A DNA stretch of 64,000 bases from Vulcanimicrobiota bacterium (GTDB lineage: Bacteria > Vulcanimicrobiota > Xenobia > Xenobiales > JADMJV01), in the NCBI GenBank assembly GCA_023447635.1, contig JAEXNA010000169.1, positions 1 through 64,000 on the forward strand. Direction: 5' to 3'. The notes under the pieces were generated by a model, which was not told the DNA's origin, ran no database searches, and saw nothing but the letters and a program-made list of their open reading frames with translations. Positions 26,038 to 34,539 of this stretch are shown piece by piece. The translations under genes and the position numbers were made by a program. Positions within the stretch are counted from its first letter, which is position 1. Each line of letters starts with the position of its first letter.

Positions 26038-26181
26038 AAGCCCGCGCCCGGGCATGTTCACAAAATGTGCCTTGTTTTCTGCGAGAGCCGTGGGGTAAGA
26101 TCGCCAGGCGAGCGTCTGTTCGAGAAACTTTCGACTCCAGCTCTCTTTAGACGCTGAGACCGTTCGCATCGAGGCTCATCC

Positions 26182-27633
26182 GTGGAAGACAAAGACAAAA
26201 GGAACGCCACCAAGCACTATCAGAATTCGGATTACCCTTCCGGTTCGTTCGAGGCGGCTATCAACGCTGACCAGCACGACCGTCTGCGCGAGGGTCAGGG
26301 GCTGCGTTTAGAGCGCCACCCGCTGGGGCCCGGACATTCCGGGGCCGATCTCGAAGAGATGGTGCCCGCTTTCATGCACCGCGACTTCTTCCGTTCCGAG
26401 GAAGATGCCGTCGAGTCGGTGGGCACTTCTCGTCTAAGGGCCGCGCGCCGGGAGGCCGGTAAAGAGGTGTCCCGCGAGGTCTCGAAAGAGCTGCCCCGAG
26501 AGCTTCCCAGGACGCCCTCCCCGGAGGAGCCGAAGGCGGCCGCGCCTCGGCCCGCCTACATCCCTCCGCCCGACACCGAGAGTTATCAAGAGCCGCCGCA
26601 GACCGAGACGCCCGCAGCGCCTTCCGAAAAGCCTAAGACCTCTTTTGAGAGGCCGCGGAGCGAAAGGCCCGCAGCACCGCCCGAAAAGCCCACGGCACCG
26701 CCCGTGCCTCGGGCGGAAGAGTCGCTTCCGCCGTTGCGTTCCGCTGATTCCGCCCCGGCCCCCGAGGCTCGACCGCTGCGCGCTGAAGCGCCCCGAAGCG
26801 CTCCGCCGTCCCCCGAACCGGTGACCACACCGGCTCAGCCGGCACCCCAGATCGTCCAGCAGCCCAACTACAGCGTCCCCATGCTGATCGCCCTGGCTAT
26901 GGTCCTGGGAGTCTTTGTCTGGCGCGAGCAGTCGCGCACCCCGCTACCGGCCCAGGAAGCTTTGCCCGTTCCCGTCACCGTCGCTTCACCCGCCGCGCCG
27001 ACGCCGATGCCGGAACCGACCGTCGCAGGGGTTGGGTTCCGCCCGACCTACATGGCCGTCGGACCCTCGGTTCCTCAGGGAATCGAAGCGGAGGCCTCGG
27101 CCTCGCCTATCCCTGGCGAGACGGCAGGCCCTGAAGAGAGCGTCTCCGAGGAGGAGGCCGACGATCGCGCCGCCATCTTAGAGCAGATGAGCCAGTCCTC
27201 GGCGGCGGAAGAGCCTGCTCCCGCAGCGGGTGGAGGCGGCGGCGACCTGTTCCCCGGAGAAGGGGGAGAGGAGTCCGCTCCGACCAACACTGCGCCCGTC
27301 CGAGAGGCCGCTTCGGCGCCCTGGACGGCCACCTTGAACCCGACCTCCAAACCGGCGCCCCCGAAGCCTAAACCGCCCGCAGCCAGGCCCGCTGCCGCCA
27401 AGCCGGCGCCGAAGCCCGCCGCCAAACCGGCCGCGTCGAAGCCGAAGGCCGTTCCCGTGGCAGCCACCGCCGCCGATCTGTTCCCCATCGACGACGAAGT
27501 TCCGATTCGCTCGAGCAAACCTGCCGCCAAGGCTGCGGCGGCGCCCGTCAGCCAGCCGGCGGCAGTTCCGATAGCGGCTCCGGCCGCCGGGGTTCCCGCC
27601 GACGGCTACCAGATCGACGAGCCGAACCTCTGA
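26182..27633 (+). CDS. Pro/Ala/Glu-rich single-pass membrane protein
   Basis: 483 residues from GTG 26182, with GAGG 7 nt upstream. The first 90 residues look folded (NSDYPSGSFEAAINADQHDR); the rest is highly Pro/Ala/Glu-rich and probably disordered, with one membrane segment at about 233-248 (VPMLIALAMVLGVFVW). The C-terminal half is outside or inside depending on topology; a short DLFPIDDEVPIRSS motif echoes the earlier GGGGGDLFPGEGGE. The layout resembles bacterial cell-envelope tether proteins. The stop TGA overlaps the CTG start of mobB, so they are coupled. Confidence 0.55.
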   Translation: MEDKDKRNATKHYQNSDYPSGSFEAAINADQHDRLREGQGLRLERHPLGPGHSGADLEEMVPAFMHRDFFRSEEDAVESVGTSRLRAARREAGKEVSREVSKELPRELPRTPSPEEPKAAAPRPAYIPPPDTESYQEPPQTETPAAPSEKPKTSFERPRSERPAAPPEKPTAPPVPRAEESLPPLRSADSAPAPEARPLRAEAPRSAPPSPEPVTTPAQPAPQIVQQPNYSVPMLIALAMVLGVFVWREQSRTPLPAQEALPVPVTVASPAAPTPMPEPTVAGVGFRPTYMAVGPSVPQGIEAEASASPIPGETAGPEESVSEEEADDRAAILEQMSQSSAAEEPAPAAGGGGGDLFPGEGGEESAPTNTAPVREAASAPWTATLNPTSKPAPPKPKPPAARPAAAKPAPKPAAKPAASKPKAVPVAATAADLFPIDDEVPIRSSKPAAKAAAAPVSQPAAVPIAAPAAGVPADGYQIDEPNL

Positions 27634-28079
27634 GAATTCTCTGCCTGGTCGGCCGCTCTGGAGTTGGGAAGACCACCCTGCTCGAGAGGGCGGTTCGCGC
27701 TCTGAGCGAGCAAGGCGTCTCGGTCCTGGCGGTCAAGAGTTCTCATCACGCCTGGGATGACCGCGAGGGGTCGGATAGTCAGCGCCTGGCCAAGGCCGGA
27801 GCGAGCGGCGCTGTATTTCTAGGTACGAACGGGGCCCAGTTTCATCTCGAAACGCCGCCATCGCTGCCCGAACTGCTGGGCTGGCTGGCCGGCAGGTATC
27901 AAGTCGCTCTTATCGAGGGCGGCAAAAGCTCGCCTTACCCAAAGGTAGAACTGCTTCACGACCAGGCCCCGCTGCTCGACTCGTCCCAGACCGTCGGCCG
28001 CCTGAACCGCTCTAGCCCTAACGCTCTCGACGATCTCCTCGACCTGCTAGAGCGCTACGCGACGCCCTGGGGCGTCTAG
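27630..28079 (+). CDS. mobB: Molybdopterin-guanine dinucleotide biosynthesis adapter MobB (CTG start)
   Basis: A continuous frame encodes 149 residues: RILCLVGRSGVGKTTLLERA (P-loop GRSGVGKT at 8-15), VLAVKSSHHAWDD, GSDSQRLAKAGASGAVFLG, HLETPPSLPELL and VALIEGGKSSPYPK, which align along their whole length with E. coli MobB (HTHH, GKDS, AGA, TETP, LVEG). MobB is a GTP-binding partner of MobA in attaching GMP to molybdopterin. There is no ATG, GTG or TTG at the right place; the CTG at 27630 overlaps the preceding stop as CTGA, so a rare CTG start is likely. Its stop overlaps that of the convergent kinase gene (CTAG). No mobA or molybdoenzyme is in the window. Confidence 0.8.
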   Translation: MRILCLVGRSGVGKTTLLERAVRALSEQGVSVLAVKSSHHAWDDREGSDSQRLAKAGASGAVFLGTNGAQFHLETPPSLPELLGWLAGRYQVALIEGGKSSPYPKVELLHDQAPLLDSSQTVGRLNRSSPNALDDLLDLLERYATPWGV

Positions 28080-29077
28080 GAAACGCGCCCTTCGGCCAGC
28101 GGCCGTAGATCGCCGTGCCGCTCGCGCAGCGTCGCCCAGAGGGCGGGCCCCACATCCTCTACCACGGTTTCGCCCTCGGCAGCGCCAGGCTCTCCGCAAA
28201 CGCGTCCCAGGAACAGGCAGCCCTCGAGCCCGCCCAGATGGGGCGGGTGCCAATCGTGCTCGGGGGTCTGACGGAAGACCTCTTCCAGCAAGGCGCCCCG
28301 GGCGCTGACTCCGTGATAGGTCGCCAGGTTCAGCCCCTCATTGTCGGCCGTGGCTCGCTGCACCAGTTCGAACAGTCGTCGGGCGGCGCGCACGACCAGG
28401 GCGCGACAGGCGGGCTCCGGGTCGGGGAATTCGGCCAGACTGATAGTGCGCAGGGCGAGATCGGTGATCACGGTCGCGCTGGGCGCTTCCGTCATCACGC
28501 TATCCCACACTTCGGGCAGGCTGGATTTGCCAAAATGGCTGGTCAAAGCCTCGACCAGGCGGGGCGTCTCGGGCAGCCGTCCATCCAGCAAACGCGCCGC
28601 CAACTGCAAAGTCCGAGTGCCCAGCCAGAGCCCGCTGCCTTCCTGGCCCATCATATCCTCCGGCTCTTCGGTGCGGCTAAACAGACCCTCGCGGTTCACC
28701 GTGCCGACGCAGGCTTGTTGTCCTGCGACCAGGATGTGGCCGGCGTTTCCGGCCAGCCCTCCGGCCAGCAGCGGTTCGAGTTCGTCGCAGAGGGCCACTC
28801 GACTGCCGGCCGGCAGGACCGAGCGCACGGTCTCGCCAGCGGCCCGGCGCAGGGCGGTCGAGTGCAGACCGGGCAGGCCGACCACAGCCACCAGAGGCGG
28901 AATCGGGCCGGAATACTCGATGCTGGCTTCCTGAAAGGCTCGCTGCAGCAGCTCTTTGGACGAGCGGGCTTCCCCGTTGGGGATAGTCACCTGGCCGTAG
29001 GTCTGACCGTTCGAGTCGGCCAGCACGGCCTCGGTGGTGGTAGAGTCAGCCCGCAGGCCTAAGAGTAAAGCGCACAC
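28076..29077 (-). CDS. BadF/BadG/BcrA/BcrD-type or N-acetylglucosamine kinase-like ATPase
   Basis: 333 residues. The N-terminal LLLGLRADSTTTEAVLAD (phosphate-1 motif), VAVVGLPGLHSTALRR, RVALCDELEPLLAGGLAG and HILVAGQQACVGTV (phosphate-2-like), MMGQEGSGLWLGTRTL and a C-terminal GVSARGALLEEVF fit the ASKHA fold of the BadF/NAG-kinase family. It probably phosphorylates an amino sugar from cell-wall turnover or the environment. The stop codon overlaps mobB's stop on the other strand. It starts 48 nt downstream of the TPR gene, so it may be the last gene of the RNase Y unit. Confidence 0.75.
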   Translation of the reverse strand: MCALLLGLRADSTTTEAVLADSNGQTYGQVTIPNGEARSSKELLQRAFQEASIEYSGPIPPLVAVVGLPGLHSTALRRAAGETVRSVLPAGSRVALCDELEPLLAGGLAGNAGHILVAGQQACVGTVNREGLFSRTEEPEDMMGQEGSGLWLGTRTLQLAARLLDGRLPETPRLVEALTSHFGKSSLPEVWDSVMTEAPSATVITDLALRTISLAEFPDPEPACRALVVRAARRLFELVQRATADNEGLNLATYHGVSARGALLEEVFRQTPEHDWHPPHLGGLEGCLFLGRVCGEPGAAEGETVVEDVGPALWATLRERHGDLRPLAEGRVS

Positions 29078-29125
29078 CTGCTCTTTTTCGTTCGCCAGGG
29101 GACGACCCCTTTCGTTTCGGCGGTC

Positions 29126-30271
29126 TTACGGCTGAGGAGGCTTCTCCCGCACCGGGGGAGCGGTGGTGGGACGGGGAGTCGGGGCCGGGGAGGCCTCGGT
29201 AGGGGTGGAGGAGGCGGGCGCCGGGGAGGCCGGAGCGGGCTGGCCCGCCGGGGCGGGAGCGGTCGGAGCCGTCGAGCCAGGAGCGACGGTACCGGGAGCC
29301 GGCGCTGCAGGAGCGGGCGGCGCAGGCAGGCGGGCCATCAGGTCGTTGACCTCGACGAAGGTGGGGTCGATCTCTTTGGCCTTGGTCAGCGCTTCCCGCG
29401 CTTCTTCGGTCTTTTTCAGGGCGATGCAGGCGCGCGCTTTCAGAACCCAGCCGTCCAGGGTTTCCGGGTACTCTTTGGTCACGATCAGCAGCACCTTGAG
29501 AGCTTCGTCGTTCTGGCCACGCAAAAGCTTGTCGTAGCCGCGAGCTAGCAGCCAGAAGCGCTGGTCGTCGGCACCTTCGTTCATGATGCGCTTGAGGTTA
29601 TCCAGCGCTTTGGGCACCTGACCGGTCTTCTCGCAGCCCCAGGCCAGGTGAAAGCGGTACATTCCGCTCTCCGGCTTCTTGTCCAGGGCGTCGGTGAAGT
29701 AGGACAGGGAGCGAACGTACTCTTTTTTGGCAAGGCAGATGACGCCCAGGTTGTGCGAGGCCGAAGCGAAGTTAGTGTCTTTGGCCAGGGCGTCGCGCCA
29801 CTGCTTTTCCGCCTTGGCCAGGTCGCCTTGCTGGTAGGCCATGACGCCGCGATAGTAGCTGGCCCACTTGGCGCCGTCGTTCTGAGCGCTAAGATCGGAG
29901 AAGATTTTTTCCGCCTTGACCCATTCTTTGTCGGCCAGGTACATGTCGGCCAGGGCGCCATAAGTCGGCAGAAAGCTGGGGTCGCGTCGGATAACTTCGC
30001 GGAAGTCTTCTTCGGCCTTTTTCTTGTCGTCGAGCATCCGGTTGGCGAAGGCCCGCATGTAGTAGGCGTCCAGATAGCCGGGCTCTTCCTTAAGCGCCTG
30101 ATTGGCGTAGTCGCGGGCTCGCGTCCAGTCTTTCGAGTCGGCCGAAGAGCGGGCCAGTTTGATCAGGTTACGAGCGTTGACGCCGACCTCCTGAGCCACC
30201 ACCGGGGCGCACAGCATCAGAAGCGCGGAAATCAGGGCGGGAAGCAGCAAAACGCCGCGCAGTGAGCTCAT
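29126..30271 (-). CDS. Exported TPR protein with Pro/Ala-rich tail
   Basis: 381 residues. A signal peptide ends near VVAQE (about residue 27). At least seven TPR units follow to about residue 310 (ARDYANQALKEEPGYLDAYY, AEEDFREVIRRDPSFLPTYG, SYFTDALDKKPESGMYRF and others). The last 65 residues are Pro/Ala/Thr-rich and probably disordered. TPR arrays serve as protein scaffolds; the partner is unknown. The ATG overlaps the stop of the NuoC-like gene as ATGA, so it belongs to the RNase Y transcription unit. Confidence 0.8.
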   Translation of the reverse strand: MSSLRGVLLLPALISALLMLCAPVVAQEVGVNARNLIKLARSSADSKDWTRARDYANQALKEEPGYLDAYYMRAFANRMLDDKKKAEEDFREVIRRDPSFLPTYGALADMYLADKEWVKAEKIFSDLSAQNDGAKWASYYRGVMAYQQGDLAKAEKQWRDALAKDTNFASASHNLGVICLAKKEYVRSLSYFTDALDKKPESGMYRFHLAWGCEKTGQVPKALDNLKRIMNEGADDQRFWLLARGYDKLLRGQNDEALKVLLIVTKEYPETLDGWVLKARACIALKKTEEAREALTKAKEIDPTFVEVNDLMARLPAPPAPAAPAPGTVAPGSTAPTAPAPAGQPAPASPAPASSTPTEASPAPTPRPTTAPPVREKPPQP

Positions 30272-30534
30272 AGGGCCTCTCTCGGGATCAGGTTGATGTT
30301 GCCAAGGGCTTTGATCTTGCAGTCGTGATACATCAGCCGCTCGGGGAAATCGGCCAACGGGAAGAGCATGGCGATCGAAGGCACCGCGCCGTCCTCGGCT
30401 TGCTGGCTAAGACTAGTGGTTTCGCCGTGGCTCTCGAACAGGTAGGTGACGGTGCGGCAGTCCGTCTGCAGCCCCAGGAAGCGGTACCCCTGGTCGCGGT
30501 AGTCCGAGCACTGCTGCAAAAAGTCAGGAGACAA
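30268..30534 (-). CDS. 88-residue NuoC/30-kDa-subunit-like mini-protein
   Basis: Starts at TTG 30532-30534, overlapping the PHP gene end by 11 nt, and ends in an ATGA overlap with the TPR gene. The sequence RTVTYLFESHGETTSLSQQA followed by AVPSIAMLFPLADFPERLMY reproduces the core of the 30-kDa NADH dehydrogenase/Ech hydrogenase subunit (usually VPSI-HLFPAADWxEREAYDxFGI). It is much shorter than NuoC (about 150-200 residues) and has YHDCKIK where the family has YDLFGI. No other complex I or hydrogenase gene is nearby. Probably a diverged, re-used domain; membership is moderately certain. Confidence 0.6.
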   Translation of the reverse strand: MSPDFLQQCSDYRDQGYRFLGLQTDCRTVTYLFESHGETTSLSQQAEDGAVPSIAMLFPLADFPERLMYHDCKIKALGNINLIPREAL

Positions 30535-31366
30535 CGGACGGCTCTCCCTGGCTTGCCGGCGCGGTTTCGGCCAGGCGGGTGACCACTTTTTCGGTGATCT
30601 CTCGCAGCGACCCCAGTTCGTACTCTCCCGTGGGGCGATGGAAGTCGCTGCCGCCGCTGAGCACCTTGTTGTACTTGCCGCCGAGCTTCTTGGCCCGCTT
30701 GCGAGAGGCTTTATTGTGGCTGGGATGCCAGACTTCGACCCCTTGCAGCGGAAGCTGCAAGATCCGCTCGACCATGGCCCAGTCGGTCAGCAGCCCGGGA
30801 TGGGCCAGCACCGCACAGCCGCCCGCCCGGCGCAGCGCCTCGATGCCATCGGGCAGGGAGAGCAGACTGCGACCGACGTAGGCCGGGGCACGATTGCCCA
30901 GGTACAGGTCGAAGGCCAGGTCCATCGACGAGACGATCCCTTTGGCCACCATGGCTTTGGCTACGTGAGGGCGTCCCAGGGTGCCGCCCTGCGACTGCGC
31001 GGCGACCTCGTCGTAGGTCAGGTGAACGCCCAGCGCGGCGAGTTTCTCCAGCACCCGATGGACCCGTCCCCGGCGCTCTTCCTGCATGCGGACCAGCAGG
31101 TCCAGCAAGTCCGGGTCGCGGTGTTCGAAGAAGTAGCCCAGCAGGTGCACCTCGCGCCCCTCATAGTGACAGGACAGTTCGACTCCGGGGATGATCCTCA
31201 ACGAGGTCTCCCGGGCCGCCTCCATCAGGGGGGCGATACCGGCCACGGTATCGTGGTCGGTCAGCGCCAGGGAGGTGATCCCCTGGGCCAGCGCGCGTTC
31301 CACCAGTTCATGGGGCTGAAGTTCGCCGTCGCTGCAGACGGAATGGCAGTGCAACTCTACCGGCAT
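30524..31366 (-). CDS. PHP-domain metal-dependent phosphoesterase (YciV/RNase AM-like)
   Basis: 280 residues with all PHP ligand motifs: ELHCHSVCSDGE (His6, His8, Asp13), LALTDHDTV (Asp37-His38-Asp39), PGVELSCHYEGREVHLLGYF (Glu63, His74), LGRPHVAKAM, CAVLAHPG and SGGSDFHRP. This is the TrpH/YciV group, 5'-3' exonucleases or nucleotidases acting on RNA ends or 3',5'-bisphosphates. Placement with RNase Y supports a role in RNA turnover. It overlaps the NuoC-like gene by 11 nt. Confidence 0.88.
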   Translation of the reverse strand: MPVELHCHSVCSDGELQPHELVERALAQGITSLALTDHDTVAGIAPLMEAARETSLRIIPGVELSCHYEGREVHLLGYFFEHRDPDLLDLLVRMQEERRGRVHRVLEKLAALGVHLTYDEVAAQSQGGTLGRPHVAKAMVAKGIVSSMDLAFDLYLGNRAPAYVGRSLLSLPDGIEALRRAGGCAVLAHPGLLTDWAMVERILQLPLQGVEVWHPSHNKASRKRAKKLGGKYNKVLSGGSDFHRPTGEYELGSLREITEKVVTRLAETAPASQGEPSVVS

Positions 31367-31379
31367 GAGGTACCTCTCT

Positions 31380-31961
31380 TCATCCTTCGCCGCCGTTTCT
31401 GCGCGGGCCGCGGCGGGGGCCTTTTTCGTCGCTAGAGTAGACCAGCACTCGCATCTCGTCGCGAAACCCGGTCAAAGAGCCAAAGGCGTGAGGGTCGCTG
31501 CGCACCCGGTCCAGGCTGCGTAGCAGCACCTGCTCCTGATAGCGCGCCTCCGGACCGGCGATCGGCTCTCCCTCGATGATGGTCGCGATGAAGCGCTCTT
31601 TGATCAAGCTCACCATCATGGAAAGCTCTTCTAAGGTCAAGGTTTCCAGGTCGCGGGTAATGCGGATAATTTCGACCTCGGCATCCTGGTCGTTCTCCTC
31701 GGTGGGGTAGTCCACCAGGCGGGTGACCCGTCGGTCCAGCGGGGTCACTCGAAGCAGTTCGAAGAACAGGTCCCACGACATCTTGAACTTCCCGATGAAT
31801 TCGTCGAAGCGGGAAGCGTCGACCTCGGAGTCCAGATAGAACTCCAGGCGGATCTCGCCCTTCCTGGGCCCCAGCGAAGCCGAACCCAGTTCGGGGAAGC
31901 GAACCAGCAGCGAGGTCAGGAAGGCGACTCCGTCGGAAGCGTCCGCGCTGCGTGTACTCAA
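31380..31961 (-). CDS. Unassigned conserved-looking acidic protein in the RNase Y operon
   Basis: 193 residues from TTG 31959-31961, with AAGAGG upstream. The protein is rich in acidic and hydrophobic residues: EIRLEFYLDSEVDASRFDEF, FKMSWDLFFELLRVTPLDRR, EIIRITRDLETLTLEELSMM and IATIIEGEPIAG. The basic C-terminal tail (KGPRRGPRRNGG) could bind nucleic acid. No family recognised. It lies 15 nt after RNase Y and 13 nt before the PHP gene, so a linked role in RNA metabolism is likely but unproven. Confidence 0.65.
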   Translation of the reverse strand: MSTRSADASDGVAFLTSLLVRFPELGSASLGPRKGEIRLEFYLDSEVDASRFDEFIGKFKMSWDLFFELLRVTPLDRRVTRLVDYPTEENDQDAEVEIIRITRDLETLTLEELSMMVSLIKERFIATIIEGEPIAGPEARYQEQVLLRSLDRVRSDPHAFGSLTGFRDEMRVLVYSSDEKGPRRGPRRNGGEG

Positions 31962-31976
31962 GCCGTGCCTCTTCCC

Positions 31977-33482
31977 TTACCTCGCCACGTCGAAGGAGCG
32001 CGTCTCTCGGATCACGGTCACCCGGATCGAGCCGGGGAAGCGCACTTCTTCTTCGATCTGCATGGCGATCTTGCGAGCCAGCAGGGTGGCTCCCTTGTCG
32101 TCGACCTCTTCAGGGCGCACCAGAACGCGCACCTCGCGTCCGGCGGCGATGGCGTAGCACTGCTCGACCCCCTCGAACCGTTCGGCGATCGCTTCCAGGT
32201 TCTCCAGGCGGTTGACATAGGTCTGCTGGCGGGCGCGTCGGGCGCCCGGTCGGGCCGCCGAGATAGCGTCGGCGGCCTGGATCAGCATCGCCTCGACGGT
32301 GCGCTGCTCCACGTCTTCGTGGTGAGCTTCGACCGCGTGGGCGACCTCTTCGCTCTCGTCGTACTTGCGGGTCAAGCGTCCACCCACCAGGGCGTGAGGC
32401 CCCACGGCGATGGGGCCGTCGGTGGCCTCGAGCGCGACCTTGCCGATGTCGTGCAGCAGGCCAGCGCGGCGAGCGATCTCGATGTCGGCTCCGATCTCGG
32501 CCGCCATCTGGGCGGCCAGGAACGACACCTCGATCGAATGCTGCAGCACGTTCTGCCCGTACGACGAGCGGAACGACAAGCGTCCCAGAAACTTCACCAG
32601 TTCGGGGTGCAGTTCGCCCAGACCCACCTGGCGCAGCGCCTCTTCGCCCTCTTCGACGATCCGCTCGTCGATCTCCAGGCGCGCTTTCTCGACCATCTCT
32701 TCGATGCGGGCCGGATGGATACGACCGTCCGAGACCAGCTTTTCCAGCGCCAGGCGCGCGACTTCGCGGCGCACCGGGTCGAAACAGGACAGAACGACCG
32801 CGTCGGGCGTGTCGTCGATGATGAACTCTACCCCGGTCATGCTCTCGAGGATGCGGATGTTGCGCCCCTCGCGACCGATGATGCGCCCCTTCATCTCATC
32901 GGACGAGAGGTTGACGATGGAGACGGTGGTCTCGGAGACCTGCTCGGCCGCCCAGCGCTGGATGGCGGTGGAAATGATCCGACGAGCCACCCGGTCAGCT
33001 TCTTCGCGGGCGGTCTTTTCGCCGTCCTTGATGCGCCGCGCCAGGAGCGACTCGTTTTCCCGTTCCACCCGCTCTAAAAGCTGAGAGGTGGCCTCCTCAC
33101 GCGACAAGCCGGCCGCCAGCGTCAGCGCTTCCTCGGCCTCTTTGACCGTCTGTTCGCGCTTCTCTAGCAGAGCATCAGCCCGCTCTTCTCGTTTTCGAAT
33201 CAACTCTTCGCGAGCTTGCAACTCGCGGCGTTCTCGTTCCAACTCCTCACGGGAGGTTTGTAGCGCTTTGTCTCGCTCGTCGGCCAGGTCCTGGGCCTTC
33301 TTACGGATGTCGGCAGCTTCGCGTTCGGCCTCTAGAAGGCGCTTGTCGCGGGCGGATTCGGTTTCGATTCGTGATTTTTCGAGAAGTTCTTCGGCCCCTT
33401 TACCTAAAGCTTCGTGGCGCTGTCGTTCGGTTTGGCGTCCCCCGAAAAATCCCAGGACCAAAGCCAAAAGACAGCCGCCCAC
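31977..33482 (-). CDS. rny: Ribonuclease Y
   Basis: About 501 residues: N-terminal membrane anchor (GGCLLALVLGFFGG), a long charged coiled coil (about 20-165), a KH domain (GRIIGREGRNIRILESMTGV) and an HD domain (LQHSIEVSFLAAQMAAEIG, HDIGKVALE, ALVGG, EAHHEDVEQRTVEAMLIQAADAISAARPGARR). RNase Y starts mRNA decay as a membrane-bound endonuclease. The first GTG (33480-33482) has no ribosome site. An ATT six codons upstream (33498-33500) follows GAGG by 8 nt and would extend the membrane segment, so translation may begin there. It heads the minus-strand unit that continues to the TPR gene and perhaps the kinase. Confidence 0.95.
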   Translation of the reverse strand: MGGCLLALVLGFFGGRQTERQRHEALGKGAEELLEKSRIETESARDKRLLEAEREAADIRKKAQDLADERDKALQTSREELERERRELQAREELIRKREERADALLEKREQTVKEAEEALTLAAGLSREEATSQLLERVERENESLLARRIKDGEKTAREEADRVARRIISTAIQRWAAEQVSETTVSIVNLSSDEMKGRIIGREGRNIRILESMTGVEFIIDDTPDAVVLSCFDPVRREVARLALEKLVSDGRIHPARIEEMVEKARLEIDERIVEEGEEALRQVGLGELHPELVKFLGRLSFRSSYGQNVLQHSIEVSFLAAQMAAEIGADIEIARRAGLLHDIGKVALEATDGPIAVGPHALVGGRLTRKYDESEEVAHAVEAHHEDVEQRTVEAMLIQAADAISAARPGARRARQQTYVNRLENLEAIAERFEGVEQCYAIAAGREVRVLVRPEEVDDKGATLLARKIAMQIEEEVRFPGSIRVTVIRETRSFDVAR

Positions 33483-33640
33483 TCCGAGTAATATCTGAAT
33501 GGTCTCGACCTCGTACTAATCTATATCCAAAAGGCCATGAATACTTTACCAGGGGAAATATATCAACGATTCTCATAGCCTTCTCAAATGGATGTTCTCC
33601 CTCGGGGGAGCATTCTCATCTTTGCGGAAAAGGGAGCCTC

Positions 33641-34537
33641 ATGAGCCCTTCCAATTCGGCTTCCGGGCGCGCTCGGCTGGCCGGTTTGACCCTGATTTTT
33701 CTGCTTCTGGCGGGCTGTCGCGAGAACGGCCAGGCGGCCCCCTCCAACCCCTCCTCTCCCGGAGCCGTGGCCCCCGCCTCGACCGCCCCCTTACCAGCCC
33801 CTCCTATCCCTCAGGACAAGCTTCCGGTCCTGACCAATCCGAAATGGGACGCCGCCTTCGAGCACGACCCGACCTCGTTCACCCAGGGTCTGCTCTTTGC
33901 CGACGGAGCGCTTTACGAAAGCACCGGTCAAAACGGCTCGTCGAAGGTGCGGCGCTTGGACCCCGAGAGCGGCAAAGTGCTGGCTGGCCACGATCTGAGC
34001 ATGGCGCACTTTGGGGAAGGCCTGGCCTCGCTGGGCCCCTCCCTCTATCAGCTGACCTGGACCTCGGGGCTTTGCCTGATTTACGACCGGGCCACCCTGA
34101 AGCCGACCGGCCAGCTGTTCTATCCCGGCGAGGGCTGGGGGCTGACGGTCAGCCCCCAGGAGGGGCTGCTGGTCTTCTCGGACGGCTCGGAGTTCCTGAA
34201 ATTCCTGGACCCCTCTAACTTCATCGCCAAGCGCACCCTGCCGGTGACCGACGGCAGTGGACAACCGGTCGCTATGCTCAACGAACTCGAGTGGATGAAC
34301 GGCGAAGTCTGGGCCAATATCTGGCTGACCGACCGGATCGCCCGGATCGACCCCAAGACAGGCAAAGTCGTGGGCTGGATCGTGCTCAGCGAGCTTTCCG
34401 CCGCCGAGCACAACGAGGCCGAAGACGTGCTCAACGGCATCGCCTACGATCCGGCAAGCGACCGACTCTGGATCACCGGCAAGCTGTGGAGCAAGATCTA
34501 CCGCTTCGACAACGCCAAAGCGACGTTCTTCAAGTAA
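33641..34537 (+). CDS. Glutaminyl-peptide cyclotransferase, lipoprotein (paralogue 2)
   Basis: The ATG at 33641 has AGGGAG 4 nt upstream; the frame continues upstream but without a signal sequence. 298 residues with a lipobox LLLAGC (Cys26), a Pro/Ser-rich spacer, then FTQGLLFADGALYESTGQ, GEGLASLGPSLYQLTW, WGLTVSPQEGLLVFSDGSE, MLNELEWMNGEVWANIW and EAEDVLNGIAYDPASDRLWI. Same family and catalytic layout as the gene at 1993. It is convergent with the response regulator gene, stops 2 nt apart. Confidence 0.9.
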   Translation: MSPSNSASGRARLAGLTLIFLLLAGCRENGQAAPSNPSSPGAVAPASTAPLPAPPIPQDKLPVLTNPKWDAAFEHDPTSFTQGLLFADGALYESTGQNGSSKVRRLDPESGKVLAGHDLSMAHFGEGLASLGPSLYQLTWTSGLCLIYDRATLKPTGQLFYPGEGWGLTVSPQEGLLVFSDGSEFLKFLDPSNFIAKRTLPVTDGSGQPVAMLNELEWMNGEVWANIWLTDRIARIDPKTGKVVGWIVLSELSAAEHNEAEDVLNGIAYDPASDRLWITGKLWSKIYRFDNAKATFFK

Positions 34538-34539
34538 AT

